From assembly GCF_042186555.1 (NCBI RefSeq), contig NC_133326.1, positions 689,049,729 to 689,113,728 on the forward strand: DNA of 64,000 bases. The letters are read 5' to 3'. Of the stretch, positions 32,085-44,800 are shown piece after piece (position 1 is the stretch's first letter; each line of letters starts with the position of its first letter). Source of the DNA: Aquarana catesbeiana. Its lineage: Eukaryota > Chordata > Amphibia > Anura > Ranidae. Position numbers and translations under genes: made by a program. The notes beneath the pieces were generated by a model. The model did not search any database, was not told where the DNA came from, and saw only the letters and a program-made list of their open reading frames with translations.

Positions 32085-33500
32085 GTACTAAGCAGACCCC
32101 CCTCCCCCCAAACCAACTTTAATAAGCTGCACCAGGCCGAGATGGCTTATACCCAAGATATCTCAGCAAACGTAGCCATGTTATAGCCAGACCATTGTAC
32201 CAAATTTTTAAGGACAGCTTACTGACTGGAATGGTATGGTACCAGCTGATTGGTAAAACGAAAATGTTGTACCAATATTCAAAATAAATATAGATATAAA
32301 CCCGGAAACTACAGACCAGTCAGCCCAACATCGATAGCATATAAGCTATTGGATTGAATCTTATCCAATAATTTTCTGATGAAAATATTATCATTAGTAG
32401 TAACCAACATGGATTTATGAACAACTGTTCTTAGCAGATCAACCGTTTAACATTCTGTTAGGAGGTGAAATTTAATTTGGATATAGGAAGGACTGAGGAA
32501 GTAGTACATCTAGATTTTGCTAAGGCATTTGATACAGTACCCCGCAAATGATTAATCTACAAATTAGGATATTTTGGCATTAATGACACAGTATGTACCT
32601 GGATAGAAAACTGGTTACAGAAACTGGTCTAGAGGGTGGTAATTAAAGGCATATTCTCTGAATGGTTTAGAACTGTGAGTGGCATGCCCTAGGACTCTGT
32701 CCTGGGACCAATTCTGCTCAACCTGTTCATAAATGATATAGAGGTTGGAATAAATAGTTCAATTTTAGTGCTTGCTGATAATACAAAGCTAAGCAGGGCA
32801 GTAACACCACAAAAGGATATATCGACTGTACTAGAAGACCTAGTTAAAATAGTGGGGTGGACAACTATATGGCAGAAGAGGTTTAATGTAGGAAAATGTA
32901 TTTAGGAGCTAAAAATATGCATGAAAGTTTCTGGCTAGGGGGTAAACTGCTGGGGAAACTGAAGATGGGAAAGGGTCCTAGTAAATGACAGATTCAGCAT
33001 TAGCATGCAATGCTAAGCTGCCCTAAGCAAGGCGGGTAGACTATTAGCATGCTTAAAAAGGGTATTTACTATAAAAAAAAACTACAATTCTACAACTCTA
33101 CAAAATTCTGGTTTTGCAAAATCTTGAGTATGCCATCCAGTTCTGGTAATCAATGCTCAGAAAGGATGTGCTTGAGCTTGAGCGAGTCTAGAGAAGGGTA
33201 ACAAAGCTAATAGGGGGGCTGGAAGACATCAATTATGAGGAACGACTATAAACATTAAACTTATTCTCCATGGAGAAGAGGTACTTAAGAGGGTATATGA
33301 TAGTGATATATAAATCCTTGAGTGGTGACTCTAGCATTGGGAGGAAACTTTTCATCTTAAGTCTCTAAAGAAGACCTACACAATGAAGTTGGATGAGAAA
33401 CAGTTCCATCTTAAATATCATAAAGGGTTCTGTACTGTTAGAGGAGTGAGGATGTGGAACTCCCTTCCACAGTTGGTGGTGTCAGCTCAGTGTAGGTAAG
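32085..33500 (+). pseudogene. Highly decayed CR1-like reverse transcriptase
   Basis: Plus-strand traces: PGNYRPVSPTSIAYKLLD (about 32299), TWIENWLQ (about 32598), SVLGPILLNLFINDIE (about 32697), LADNTKLSRA (32771-32800), GWTTIWQKRFNVGKC (about 32855) and NLFSMEKRYLRGYMIVIYKSLSGDS (about 33258-33330). Many stops and frameshifts. As in the copy at 24037-25395, the catalytic second Asp is Asn (GAT AAT). Confidence 0.75.
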
Positions 33501-33679
33501 TTCAGAAAAATGTAGATGTGTCTCTTAGAGAGAGGCCTTTCTGAGTGTACCATGGGAAGTTCATAAGGCCACCATACAGGGGAAATGTATTGCATTAGGT
33601 AAAAAAATAAACACTCTTCATACCCATCTGTGCCGCTTTTACAGGATAAAGGGTTGGGAAAATTGCACATACTGTAAAT

Positions 33680-35640
33680 ACTATCAGCAACCTATACTCT
33701 TTGCTGAACTAACACAAAAAAGAGAAGAACTGAAAAACTTGCTTCACCTCAAGACTGAGCTTGCCATCCACCTGGTCTCCAGCAACATATGATAGGGGTA
33801 ATAAGCACAGGAAAACCCTTGCTCGTGCCTTTCATGCTAAAATAACTGCCTCTTATATTTCTAAAATCAAAACACCCACAGATATCCTTGTTCACGCCAC
33901 AACATTTCTATATTTAAAAATTTCTACCGACAATTTTACAATGTCAAGAAGATAGAAACCAAAATCTTGTTGGGGTTAAAGTTCATGGCCATGCACAATT
34001 TTAAAGTATTAGCTTTTTACTGTCTATTTCCCTTTCTCCCCGAGTGGGATTCATTCCAAGTAGGGAGGCCATAGATAATTGGCTTTGCACACAATAGCTC
34101 ATGTTTGCCATCAATCCCAGTCCACCCTACACCTTTCCATCGATACAGAAAAAGCATTTGTTAGGGTGCACTGGAACTATCTCATGATGACTTTATCATT
34201 TCTTGTATTAGGTCCATTAATGCTTTGTGGAAGCTTTGCTTTATACCAGTCCCCCTCTGCTCAGATTTGCATCAATGGTACACTGAGTAATTCTTTTTCC
34301 TCACATAATGGCATCTGCCAGGGTTGTCCATGCTCTCCCCTTTTATTTTCCCTGTCTCTCAAATCATTCCTTTGCATAATCTGCAATGATTCAAAAATGC
34401 AAAAAATCTCCTGGGCTGGCTATCAGAGTAAAAAATACTGACCATAAATATGAAGAGTAGATGTATTATGTTCTTTTTTATGTCCAACAAATTCTAACCT
34501 CCCTTCTAAACTTATTGTTGGCCTTCGCCTCCTTTGGAAGCATCTCAAACTTCAAAAGTAATCTAAACAAATCAGAGATTTCCTTGACAACAGATGAAGT
34601 CCGACAGATGAAGCCATTTTTCCTATTCACCTGGCATGCTACTTCCTTGTAATATCTTGGTATACACCTCATGTATAAATGATCCAATCTTTTCAGAGTC
34701 AAATTCACTCCCCTTCTGAATACCATTAAAGAAGATCTGCAGGGATGGACCTAATTTTTTTTTTATTCCTGGATGGGAAGGATTATATAATAATAAAAAT
34801 GATTAATATTATTATTATTATACAGGATTTATATAGCGCCAACAGTTTGTGCAGTGCTTTACAACGTGAGGGCAGACAGTAGAGTTTCAAAATAATTATT
34901 TTAATTGTTCAATTCAATACAGGAGGAATTAGAGGGCCCTGCTTGTTAGAGCTTACGATCTGGGAGGGAGGGTCAAGTGATACATAATTAAAATTAATGT
35001 TCTTTCCAGTCCTATTTTTAGGACTATTTTTGTTTCAGATGCTACCATACAGCAAGAACTCTGAGTTTTTTTTGTTTTTTTTTTCCTATTGCATACTTTA
35101 ATTTGTAAATATGTTTGGAATCAATCCAATCCCAAAATCTCCCAGGCTGTCCTTATAAGATTTAAAAGAAATGGAGATTTGGTGCTGCCAGATTTAAAAA
35201 TATTCTTTGATATTTAATAGAGTTTCTGAAGTTCCTACAATAGCAAAATATGGATCAAATTAGAATGGTGCCTATGCGATTCCTCTCTCCTAGCAGCACC
35301 ATGGATTCCTTAAAGGTTTAGAAATCTGTCATCACACTGACTTAAATCCTATTGAATGCATTTTTTTTTTTTACAAGCTACTACTTTGACCAAGGGTATT
35401 TGCCAATTCTACCAAGCTCTGTTTTGTCTAGATTCATCTGCCTATCTGACTTACTTCTTGTATATTCCTGGGAACACAACTCATGCATGATCATAAAATA
35501 AAATTCAACACCTGTCACACGTAATCTCATCGAAAATAGTGGAAGTTAACTACAAATTACTTTCCCACTGGTACCAAACTCCTGCCAAACGTCATTGCGT
35601 TTCCAGAAATAATGGTGACCTGCTCGAGGGACTGTGATTT
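33680..35640 (+). pseudogene. Decayed L1-type ORF2 fragment
   Basis: A frame at 34079-34441 has LSIDTEKAFVRVHWNYL and NGICQGCPCSPLLFSLSL, the A and B blocks of L1-type reverse transcriptase, with several substitutions. C-terminal text (FKRNGDLVLPDLKIFF) follows near 35160-35210 after an inserted SINE-like repeat. Upstream text (about 33715-33790) fits the region before the reverse transcriptase. Inactive. Confidence 0.65.
34790..35000 (+). repeat. SINE-like or LINE-tail repeat (GGATTTATATAGCGCC)
   Basis: ATTATTATTATTATACAGG then ATTTATATAGCGCCAACAG, AGTGCTTTACAAC and GAGGGCCCTGCTTGTTAGAGC. The reverse complement of the same text occurs at 55057-55195. It interrupts the L1 fragment. The ATT-rich end acts as a tail. 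Confidence 0.75.
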
Positions 35641-35689
35641 AGTTGCCACTCATACACATATCTGGTTGGACCGCCTTCTCATATTATTC

Positions 35690-36340
35690 ATTTGTACCTC
35701 CATTTTACAGTGGATCAACACGATACAGTTGTGGATTACCCAATGATCTATGAGTAGTTCTATTCCACTGTGCAGGTGAACCAACAGGCCGTTCCCCATT
35801 GACAACGTCAACTTATGACGAAATGTGTCTGGAGGAGGAGGATACGTGCTGATGTCACCACGCTGTTTCACTAGGAGGATGGGATTTGTTTTGCAGCCGG
35901 CTGGCTCTGTTAACTAAGCGCGATTTTACTTCATTTTATGTAAGTGCAATACTGTTTTTTATTAAACCTGTTGAAGCAATATTACGCTACGGTTGGTCTT
36001 TTCTCTTATACCCCGCCGAGATACTGAGGTCTTTTGGAGGTCCACGGCATCAGGGTGTTTGGAGTATATAGGCACCAATCTTATCCAACTGGTCCAGACG
36101 ATCTTTCCACACAAGCAAAGGCCTTGGCTGGGCTTTAGCCGCCTGTTTGGTTTTTCTTGCCATCTGGTAAGCAAGTTTTTCATAAGGTGGTGGCACTTAT
36201 TCGTTGTTTGGACTCACTTGGGTGTTTGTCTGGATCTGTTTGAACTGTTACTCATATAATTTATTTGACCCCTACAAGCTATTGTTGGATTGAACCTTCA
36301 CACAGCGCAGCTTCTCTTCTCCAGGCCGTTATAAACAACA
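35690..36340 (+). repeat. Dispersed repeat related to 5960-6434
   Basis: 36115-36200 matches 6115-6230 (AAAGGCCTTGGCTGGGCT, GGTAAGCAAGTTTTTC, AAGGTGGTGGCAC). Upstream lies TGACGAAATGTGTCTGG (35816-35832) and CCTGTTGAAGCAATATTACGC (35967-35987), both reminiscent of the AACGCGT motif family. No coding frame. Confidence 0.55.
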
Positions 36341-37099
36341 AAAAACATTCTACCCATAAAACACTGGTTCCAAACAATAGATCATATATGCATCACGGAG
36401 GAACATCTGCATGAATCCCGCAATTCAAACTCCAGCTTCAATAAGATATGAGCCTCTTGGTTGGCTTTAAATATACTTCTTACTTGGATATCATGACTGC
36501 TGATGTCTACTGATCTTGGTTTGTTTGTGGAGTTTTGTTCATGTGCCTATTACCATTGCATTTGTTTTTTTGCATTAAAGACCAGATCCCTCTATTGCCC
36601 CTCCTTTCCCCTTCTTCCTTTTGTTTTTCTAACTTTCTTCCATTTCTGCTTTCTTTTACTTAAAAGGTTCCACTAATCAACCTCTGTCACATGAGTCAGT
36701 GTTTGGAATGTACAGGGTTGCTTGTAACACCATTCTAGTATGCCTGTTTGGTTCATTTTATTGTGTACTTTATCACCCTGTATACAGGTGCATCTCATAA
36801 AATTAGAATATCATCAAAAAGTTAACTTATTTCAGTAATTCAGTTTAAAAAGTGAAACTCGGGGGTGTGGCTAAGCTGGCGGCCTGAGCGGACACGTATG
36901 ATCGGAGCTCCGCTATTACCTGCTCCTTTTATCCGTATAATTTCAGGATTGCACCGCTTTACAAAGACTACAGCACACTCTACTCTCCGGGAGACCTCGG
37001 GGTATGAGAAAGGGGAAGACCGGGTCTGGGCGATGAGGTGCCTCAGCTCCTAAGATCTCCCCGCAGCATCAGAAGTGGGCTTCCACATGCAGCACGAAC

Positions 37100-37872
37100 A
37101 TGGCGACACAGATGGCGCCGGCTGATCCGGCCGCCCTGGAGAAGGACCATTTCATGGCCCTCATGCAGGATATTACCAGCTGTAAAACCACCCTTACGGA
37201 GAAGATTGATATCCTGCAAACTGATGTGGGGCTTATGCGGAGAGACGTGGACAGGTTCCATGATCGGCTTGGTGAGGTGGAGCGCTGGGTGGGTGAGACG
37301 GAGGACACTGCACGAGATCACCAGGACTCCATCCGCACCTTGCAGGTAAAAGTGAGAGCGCTGGAGTCCCGTGCTGAAGACAGCGAAAACAGGAGCAGGT
37401 GGAGCTACCTGAGAGTGGTCGGCTTGCCGGAGGCAGGGCCAGGACCCCACTACCTTCACAGAACAGCTCCTGCAAACCCTTCTACCTAGAGCGCAGTTCT
37501 CCCCCTACTTCGTTGTGGAGAGAGCCCACAGGATGCTGGTAGTGCGGGGCCCACAAGGCTTCTCCACCACGCACCTTCATATTCTGGCTCCTGAATTTCC
37601 ATGACCGGAACCTTGTTCTCCGTAAGGCGCGAAAAGTCTACGAGCTTCGGTTTGAAAACACCAAGTTAATGATCTTCCCGGATTACTCTGTAGAAACACA
37701 GAAGCTTTGGCGCACTTTTGACCATGTCAAGACCCTATTGCGCACAATAGGGATGAAATACAGCATACTGTTTCCTGCACGGCTTCGAGTTGTAGACGGA
37801 GAGTCTACCAAGTACTTCACCTCCCCGGAAGATGCCTCACAGTTGATCGACAACCTACCTAGAGCAAGGTAA
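37100..37872 (+). pseudogene. L1-type ORF1, frameshifted
   Basis: ATG 37100 opens MATQMAPADPAALEKD, then a coiled coil (LTEKIDILQTDVGLMRRDVDRFHDRLGEVE, about residues 33-62), the AEDSENRSRW motif (about residues 92-101) and LRVVGLPE. The frame shifts near 37440 and again near 37600. The C-terminal domain continues with FHDRNLVLRKARK (about 37597), ENTKLMIFPDYSVE (about 37655) and MKYSILFPARLRVV, ending NLPRAR and TAA at 37870-37872. The product would have bound LINE RNA. Confidence 0.85.
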
Positions 37873-38997
37873 TTGCTTTCCCCTTGCCTTTGTTCTTTGT
37901 GCCACACATCCTATTTAAAGTGTCATCTAAGTTTTGCCCCTGTTGGGGAACTATGTTCGCCAGTGGGGGGGGCCTGCAATACGCATATGGCACGCTCCCC
38001 TGACCATGTGCCCTATCACGCTCCACAGGAGCCTAATGTTTCTGACTGACACCCTGCTCTGATATTGCTGTGGTGACTGGTGCCCCCTGGGTCTCCTATC
38101 CCTCACGGACTACATGCTTGTGTACTGGCCGACTGTCCCGGGGCCTCTGGAGGACTGGTAACTGCGACAGTCACCTAACCTATGTCATGGCTGACCTCCA
38201 TTTGCCGAAATATCCAATGGGACTATTCCCTTGCCTGGCTGGGAGTGACTCCACTTGTACGCCCCTTTCCCTGTTGCAGCATGAGGGCCCTATCGGCTGC
38301 CTACGGATCTTCACTGCTGTAATCTGCCCCAGGACGGATGGACCCTGCAGAACTTTCTCTGTTTCTTGCAAGTGGTCGGTAATGCATGCACTGGGGATGG
38401 GCTGAGCAATTTTCTTTCCATACATGCTGTTGGCACCACATGCAAATTAGCCTGCACCCGTAGGGCACAACTGGAGCTCTGTTTACATTTTTTCCCCAAA
38501 TCTTTTTGGTTTTATTTTTATTTTACCTTCAGTTTACATGACCTGCAATCCCGTTTTCTGTTAACATCTACATGTAGGTAACCTTGGCTATGGCCTGCGG
38601 ACATGTTGATCACTGGGTTCTAATGCACAAACTTAGCTTGTTAGCTTGTCCCACTGCTCCCATAGGAGAATTTCCTATATTGTGTGGGGTTTATTAGTTG
38701 TGTAAGTTAAGTTGAAGGGATTAAGCACTCCATGTTTTCTTTCTCAATGGGTGTGCGGGGTGGGGGGAGGGGTTGGATTACACGCTTTTTATTTATTTTT
38801 TTCTCCTTCCTTTTTGTTTCAGTTTGGTAAATGCAGTGGTTCCTCTCTTTTGATGATACATGCAGTACCTGGGATTTGGCTGGTTGGTGGGCTGGGGACT
38901 GGGGAGATTGTGGGGCTGATGGCGGGAGAGGTAGAAACCCCCCTCTGGGTCTTGAGCCACTTATCTATCTTATGACCAATTTACACAGACCTCCCAC

Positions 38998-39937
38998 ATG
39001 GCCCCCAAAAGAATTGTCTTCTGGAACGTCAGGGGCCTCAATGACAAAATTAAACGTTCCCTCGTCATTCTCAAACAGCACAACCCACAAATCTGCATCC
39101 TACAGGAGACCCACCTGGTGGGTAGCAAGGTCATGAGCCTCAAAAAAACGCTACTTATTCTAGCTACGCCAGGGGAGTTAGCGTGTTGATACGTAAGTAC
39201 CTGACCTTCAAGTTATTAGATGTGAAACTTGACCCAGGGGGTAGGTACGTGTTAGTGCATGCAATAATTGATACATTTGAAATGCTTATAGTTGGATTAT
39301 ATATACCTCCACCTGCTACCACCTCACTACTGAAGGCGCTAGTTCCAATTATGTCCACATATGCAACAGATAATATTATTGTAGCAGGGGACTTTAACAT
39401 GCTTCTGAGTCCCTCTCTAGACAAACTAGTCACAAGCACTGCTGTGGGGTCCCCCCTGTCCTGTTGGGCCTCCCTGTACATTTTGATGGATGTCTGGCAG
39501 TGGAAGCACCCTGATGAGCATGCCTTTACCTGCCACTCAGCCACACACCATACCCTCTCGCGGATAGAGCTGATATATACTAGCCCTGGGCTTCTGTTGA
39601 GGGTGAGTAAGGTTGAGATGCTCCCATGAGGCATCTCAGACCATGCTCCCCTGCTCTGCTGCCTTCAGACGCTAACCCCAGTGTCTGAGAGAGTGTGGAA
39701 TCTCTCCCGATACTGGATTTTAGACCCTACTATAGACTGTGAACTGGCCAAACTTATTTCTGAATTCTGGCTGCTGAATGACTGCAGGGCCTCTCCTGAG
39801 GGTGTTTGGGACACCTTTAGGGCATATGTCCGGGGCTGTCACCAGTCCTCCATCTCCAGAGTCCAACAAGACGCAGCCGTGACTATAGAGGAGGCTGAGT
39901 CCAGAGCTCGCTCCCTAGAGTCTCAATATGTCCTTAC
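38998..39937 (+). pseudogene. L1-type ORF2, endonuclease part
   Basis: MAPKRIVFWNVRGLNDKIKR begins the AP-endonuclease, followed by CILQETHLVG. After a small deletion/frameshift near 39180 it continues in another frame with LIRKYLTFKLLD, VGLYIPPPA, IIVAGDFNMLL (about 39380-39412) and SRIELIYTSP; ISDHAPLLC is at about 39628-39660 after another shift. It runs into the hAT insertion at 39938, in the codons after SLESQYVL. Confidence 0.85.
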
Positions 39938-41039
39938 TAGGGATGAGCCGAACACCCCCCGGTTCGGTTCGCACCAGAACCCGCGAACGGACCGAAAGTT
40001 CGCACGAACGTTAGAACCCCATTGACGTCTATGGGACTCGAACGTTCGAAATCAAAAGTGCTCATTTTAAAGGCTAATTTGCATGGTATTGTCCTAAAAA
40101 GGGTTTGGGGACCCGGGTCCTACCCCAGGGGACATGTATCAATGCAAAAAAAACTTTTAAAAACGGCCGTTTTTTCGGGAGCAGTGATTTTAATGATGCT
40201 TAAAGTAAAAAAAAAAAGTGAAATATTCCTTTAAATATCGTACCTGGGGGGTGTCTATAGTATGCCTGTAAAGTGACGCGTGTTTCCCATGTTTAGAACA
40301 GTCCCTGCACCAAATGTCATTTTTAAAGGAAAAAATCTCATTTAAAACTGCTTGCGGGTTTAATGTCATGTCGGGTCATGGCAATATGGATGAAAATCAG
40401 TGAGACAAACGGCATGGGTACCCCCCAGTCCATTACCAGGCCCTTTGGGTCTTGTATGGATATTAAGGGGAACCCCGCACCCAAATTAAAATAAGGAAAG
40501 GTGTGGGGCCACCAGGCCCTATATACTCTGAACAGCAGTGCAAACAAGACAGGGACTGTAGGTTTGTTGTTAAGTAGAATCTGTTTGTAATTTTGAACAT
40601 TTTTAACGTGTTTAGCTCCAGCCAAAAAATCTTTTCTAAGCTTTTTGGAAAACATAGGGAAGGGTTATCACCCCTGTGACATTTGTTTTGCTGTCTTTCC
40701 TCCTCTTCAGAAGATTTCACCTCACTTTTTTGTCCCAATGAAAAATGTTTTTTGAAAATTTGGGTTTTTTTGTGGAACAAGGATTGGAAAGCATCAGTGG
40801 AAAGGAGAAATTGTTTTCCCATATTAACTCTTACAGGAGAGAATTTCCCTTCCTAGGGGTAGATTTCATCTCACTTCCTGTTGTCTCCTTCCGTTTGCAA
40901 GTAGGAGTCATTTGTAAGTTAGATGTTTGAAAGTAGGGTCCTGCCCTATATACTCAGCAGAAATTTGGGCCTTAGGTATTGCTGTGGCCACAACACTGTA
41001 AGCCCTCACAGGGCCCTGCTGTGAAATATTAGATCAAGA

Positions 41040-41690
41040 ATTGTAATTACATGCCCCTGTTGAACAGGAGCTGAAAAATTAGGCCTTAGGCACTGGTGCT
41101 GGTGCCACAACACTGCAACCCCTCACAGACACTCTAGTTGGAACGCAGGAATGAGCCCTGCTGCAAAGTATTGCTTCAAAAATTGTAATTACACGCCCCT
41201 GTTAGACAGGGGCAGAAAAATTGGGCCTTAGGCACTGGTGCTGGTGCCACAACACTGCAACCCCTCACAGACACTCTAGTTGGAACGCAGGAACGAGCCC
41301 TGCTGCAAAGTATTGCTTCAAAAATTGTAATTACACGCCCCTGTTAGACAGGGGCAGAAAAATTGGGCCTTAGGCACTGGTGCTGGTGCCACAACACTGC
41401 AACCCCTCACAGACACTCTAGTTGGAACGCAGGAACGAGCCCTGCTGCAAAGTATTGCATCAAAAATTGTAATTACACGCCCCTGTTAGACAGGGGCAGA
41501 AAAATTGGGCCTTAGGCACTGGTGCTGGTGCCACAACACTGCAACCCCTCACAGACACTCTAGTTGGAATGCAGGAACGAGCCCTGCTGCAAAGTATTAC
41601 ATCAAAAATTGTAATTACACGCCCCTGTTAAACAGGGGCTGAAAAATTGTGCCTTAGGCACTGGTGGTGGCGCCCAGAACCAAAAATGTT
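41040..41690. repeat. 142-bp tandem repeat in the hAT 3' region
   Basis: The marker GGCCTTAGGCACTGGTG recurs at 41082, 41224, 41366, 41508 and, altered, 41650, a constant 142-bp step. The copies differ by a few substitutions. It sits just beyond the transposase stop codon, so it would be in the 3' UTR or subterminal region. Confidence 0.95.
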
Positions 41691-41800
41691 CTTACAAGCT
41701 ATCAGCGTGATGATTGAGGAGGAAGAGGATAATTACTCAGGGATAGTCACTCAGCATCAGCATAGGCAGTCTTTGAAGGGATCTGAGATTTCAAAAAAAA

Positions 41801-44800
41801 TTATTCGGTTACATCAGCATCAGGTGCTTGGTAGCTGGTGGTGATCCAAGACTCATTCATTTTTATGAAGGTCAGCCGATCGACCGAGTCGGTGGACAGA
41901 CGCACCCTGTGATCGGTTACCACGCCTCCAGCAGCACTGAATGTGCGTTCCGAAAGAACGCTGGATGCAGGACAGGCCAGTAGCTCAATTGCATACTGTG
42001 CAAGCTCTGGCCAGTGATCCATCCTCAAGACCCAGTAACCCAGAGGATTTTCGGTGGGAAAGGTGTCCAAGTCTGATCTTGCCCCTAGGTATTCCTGCAC
42101 CATATAAAACAGACGCTGGCGATGGTTGCTGGAACCGATCATACCTTGGGGCTGCGGACCAAAAAATTGTCTGAACGCATCGGTCAGACGGCCACCTTCT
42201 CCACCGCTCCTTCTTTGACTGACCGAAGCCTCAGCAACACGTTGTCCAGAAACAGGAGTTTGTAACCTCCCAGTCTCTGGGAACGCGTTGCACAGACCTT
42301 TCTGCAAGGCCTCCCGAAGATGTTTCATCCTCTGCTCCCTCTGCGATGGCAAGATAAGGTCCGCAACCTTACCCTTGTAACGTGGATCAAGGAGGGTTGC
42401 CAGCCAGTATTGGTCCTTCTCCTTGATACCACGAATACGAGGATCCTTACGCAGGCTTTGCAGGATCAGGGAGGCCATGCAGCGTAGGTTTGCTGAGGCA
42501 TTCGGTCCGGAGTCCTCTGGGTCACTAAGAACGACATGGTCCGCAGCCACCTCCTCCCAGCCACGTACAAGTCCATGTGTTTCTTGGGACTGATCCCTTA
42601 AAGACTGCTGCTGATGCTGAGTGCCAGGCTCCACCTCCATACTGACACAATCTTCCTCCTCCTCCTCTTCCTCCTCGTCCTCTTCCTGTGTGATCGGCGG
42701 GCACGCAGGAACACTGTCTGGATAAAGGGGGCCTTGAGAGCTAAGGAAGTCCTCCTCTTCCTGCCTCTGTTCTGCCTCAAGTGCCCTGTCCATTATTCCA
42801 CGCAGCGTGTGCTCCAACAGGTGGACAAGGGGGACAGTGTCACTGATGCATGCACTGTCACTGCTCACCATCCTCGTGGCCTCCTCGAATGGTGACAGGA
42901 CAGTGCATGCATCCCTGATCATGGCCCACTGGCGTGGGGAAAAAAAACCAAGCTCCCCTGACCCTGTCCTGGTGCCATAGTCGCACAGGTACTCATTGAT
43001 GGCCCTCTGCTGCGTGTGCAGCCGCTGCAGCATGGCCAACGTTGAGTTCCACCTGGTGGGCATGTCACAGATTAGGCGGTTCTTGGGCAGGTTAAACTCC
43101 TTTTGGAGGTCCGTCAGCCGAGCACTGGCATTATATGACCGGCGGAAATGCACACAGACTTTCCTGGCCTGCCTCAGGACATCCTGTAAGCCCGGGTACC
43201 TGCCCAAGAACCGCTGCACCACCAAGTTAAGGACGTGAGCCAAACAGGGCACATGGGTCATTTGTCCCTGTCGGAGGGCAGAGAGGAGGTTGGTGCCATT
43301 GTCGCAAACCACCATTCCTGCCTTAAGTTGGCGTGGCGTCAACCACCTCTGAACCTGCCCCTGCAGAGCTGACAAAACCTCTGCCCCAGTGTGGCTCCTG
43401 TCCCCCAAGCACACCAGCTCAAGCACCGCATGACATCTTTTGGCCTGCGTACTTGCGTAGCCCCTTGAACGCCTACGGAGCACCGCTGGTTCCGAGGAAG
43501 AGGCCATAGAGGAAGAAGAAGAGGAGGGGGTGGAGGAGAGAGGTGTGTCACAATCAGCATTTTGGAGGCGTGGTGGCGGAACAACCTCCAACACTACTGC
43601 ACCTTGTCCTGCATCCTTCCCAGCTGCCAGCAGAGTCACCCAATGCGCCGTGAAACTTAGGTAACGTCCCTGTCCATGCCTGCTGGACCATGAGTCAGCG
43701 GTAATATGCACCTTACCGCTGACCGCCCTGTCCAGCGAGGCATGGACATTGCCTTCCACATGCCGGTAGAGAGCCGGAATCGCCTTCCGTGAGAAAAAGT
43801 GGCGTTTGGGTACCTGCCACTGAGGAACCGCACATTCCACAAACTCACGGAAGGGGGCAGAGTCTACCAACTGAAAAGGCAGCAGTTGAAGTGCTAGCAA
43901 TTTTGCCAAGCTAGCATTCAACCGCTGGGCATGTGGATGGCTGGGAGCAAACTTCTTTCGGCGGTGCAGCAGCTGGGGCAGGGAAATTTGCCTGGTACAA
44001 TCTGACGTCGGTGTACCAAAAGCAGATTGCCCACAAGTACTTGGCTGTGACACACCTAATTCTACACCTTCATTCCTCTCACTGCAGGTCTCAGAGAGGA
44101 CTGAAGGTCTAGTGGGGTTGGAAATCTCAGCTGATGAGGAGCAAGGAGAGATCCTCTTTGTTCTTTGGTGTGGGTCTTTTAGATACGCTTGCCAACGAAC
44201 TGCATGGCAGGTCAACATATGTCTGGTCAAGCATGTGGTACCCAAGCGGGAGATGTTTTGGCCACGCGAGATACGCTTGAGACATATGTTGCAAATAGCA
44301 GCGGTGCGATCTGATGCACTCGTCTCAAAAAAGGCCCACACCAAAGAACTTTTTGAATAACGCGCAGAGACTGCAGCGCCCTGCACATGTGGAGCTTTGG
44401 GGTGTGATGCAGTCAATGTGCTGCTCTTAGGCTGGCCCCTGGAGGGCATCCTGCCTCGTTGGTGATGTGCCGCCGCCTCCTCCTCCTCCTCCTCCTCCTC
44501 CTCCTCCTCCTCTCTCCTATCAGGCACCCACGTTGAGTCAGTGACCTCATCATCCCCTCCCTCCTCATCACTGGAGCAAACCTGGCAGTATGCTGCAGCA
44601 GGGGGAGCATGACTGCCAGATTGCTGTCCTTCTTGGGCACCCCCTCTGTCCGTGCTCATGTTACTGCCTTCATCGAGCTCAGTATCATCATCAGAGCCTT
44701 CCAAACGCTGGGCATCCTCCTGGAGCATGTACCCAACACTGTGGTCAAACAGTTCGAGGGAATCCTCATGAGGACATGGTGGAGCTAGGGAAGGAGTCAC

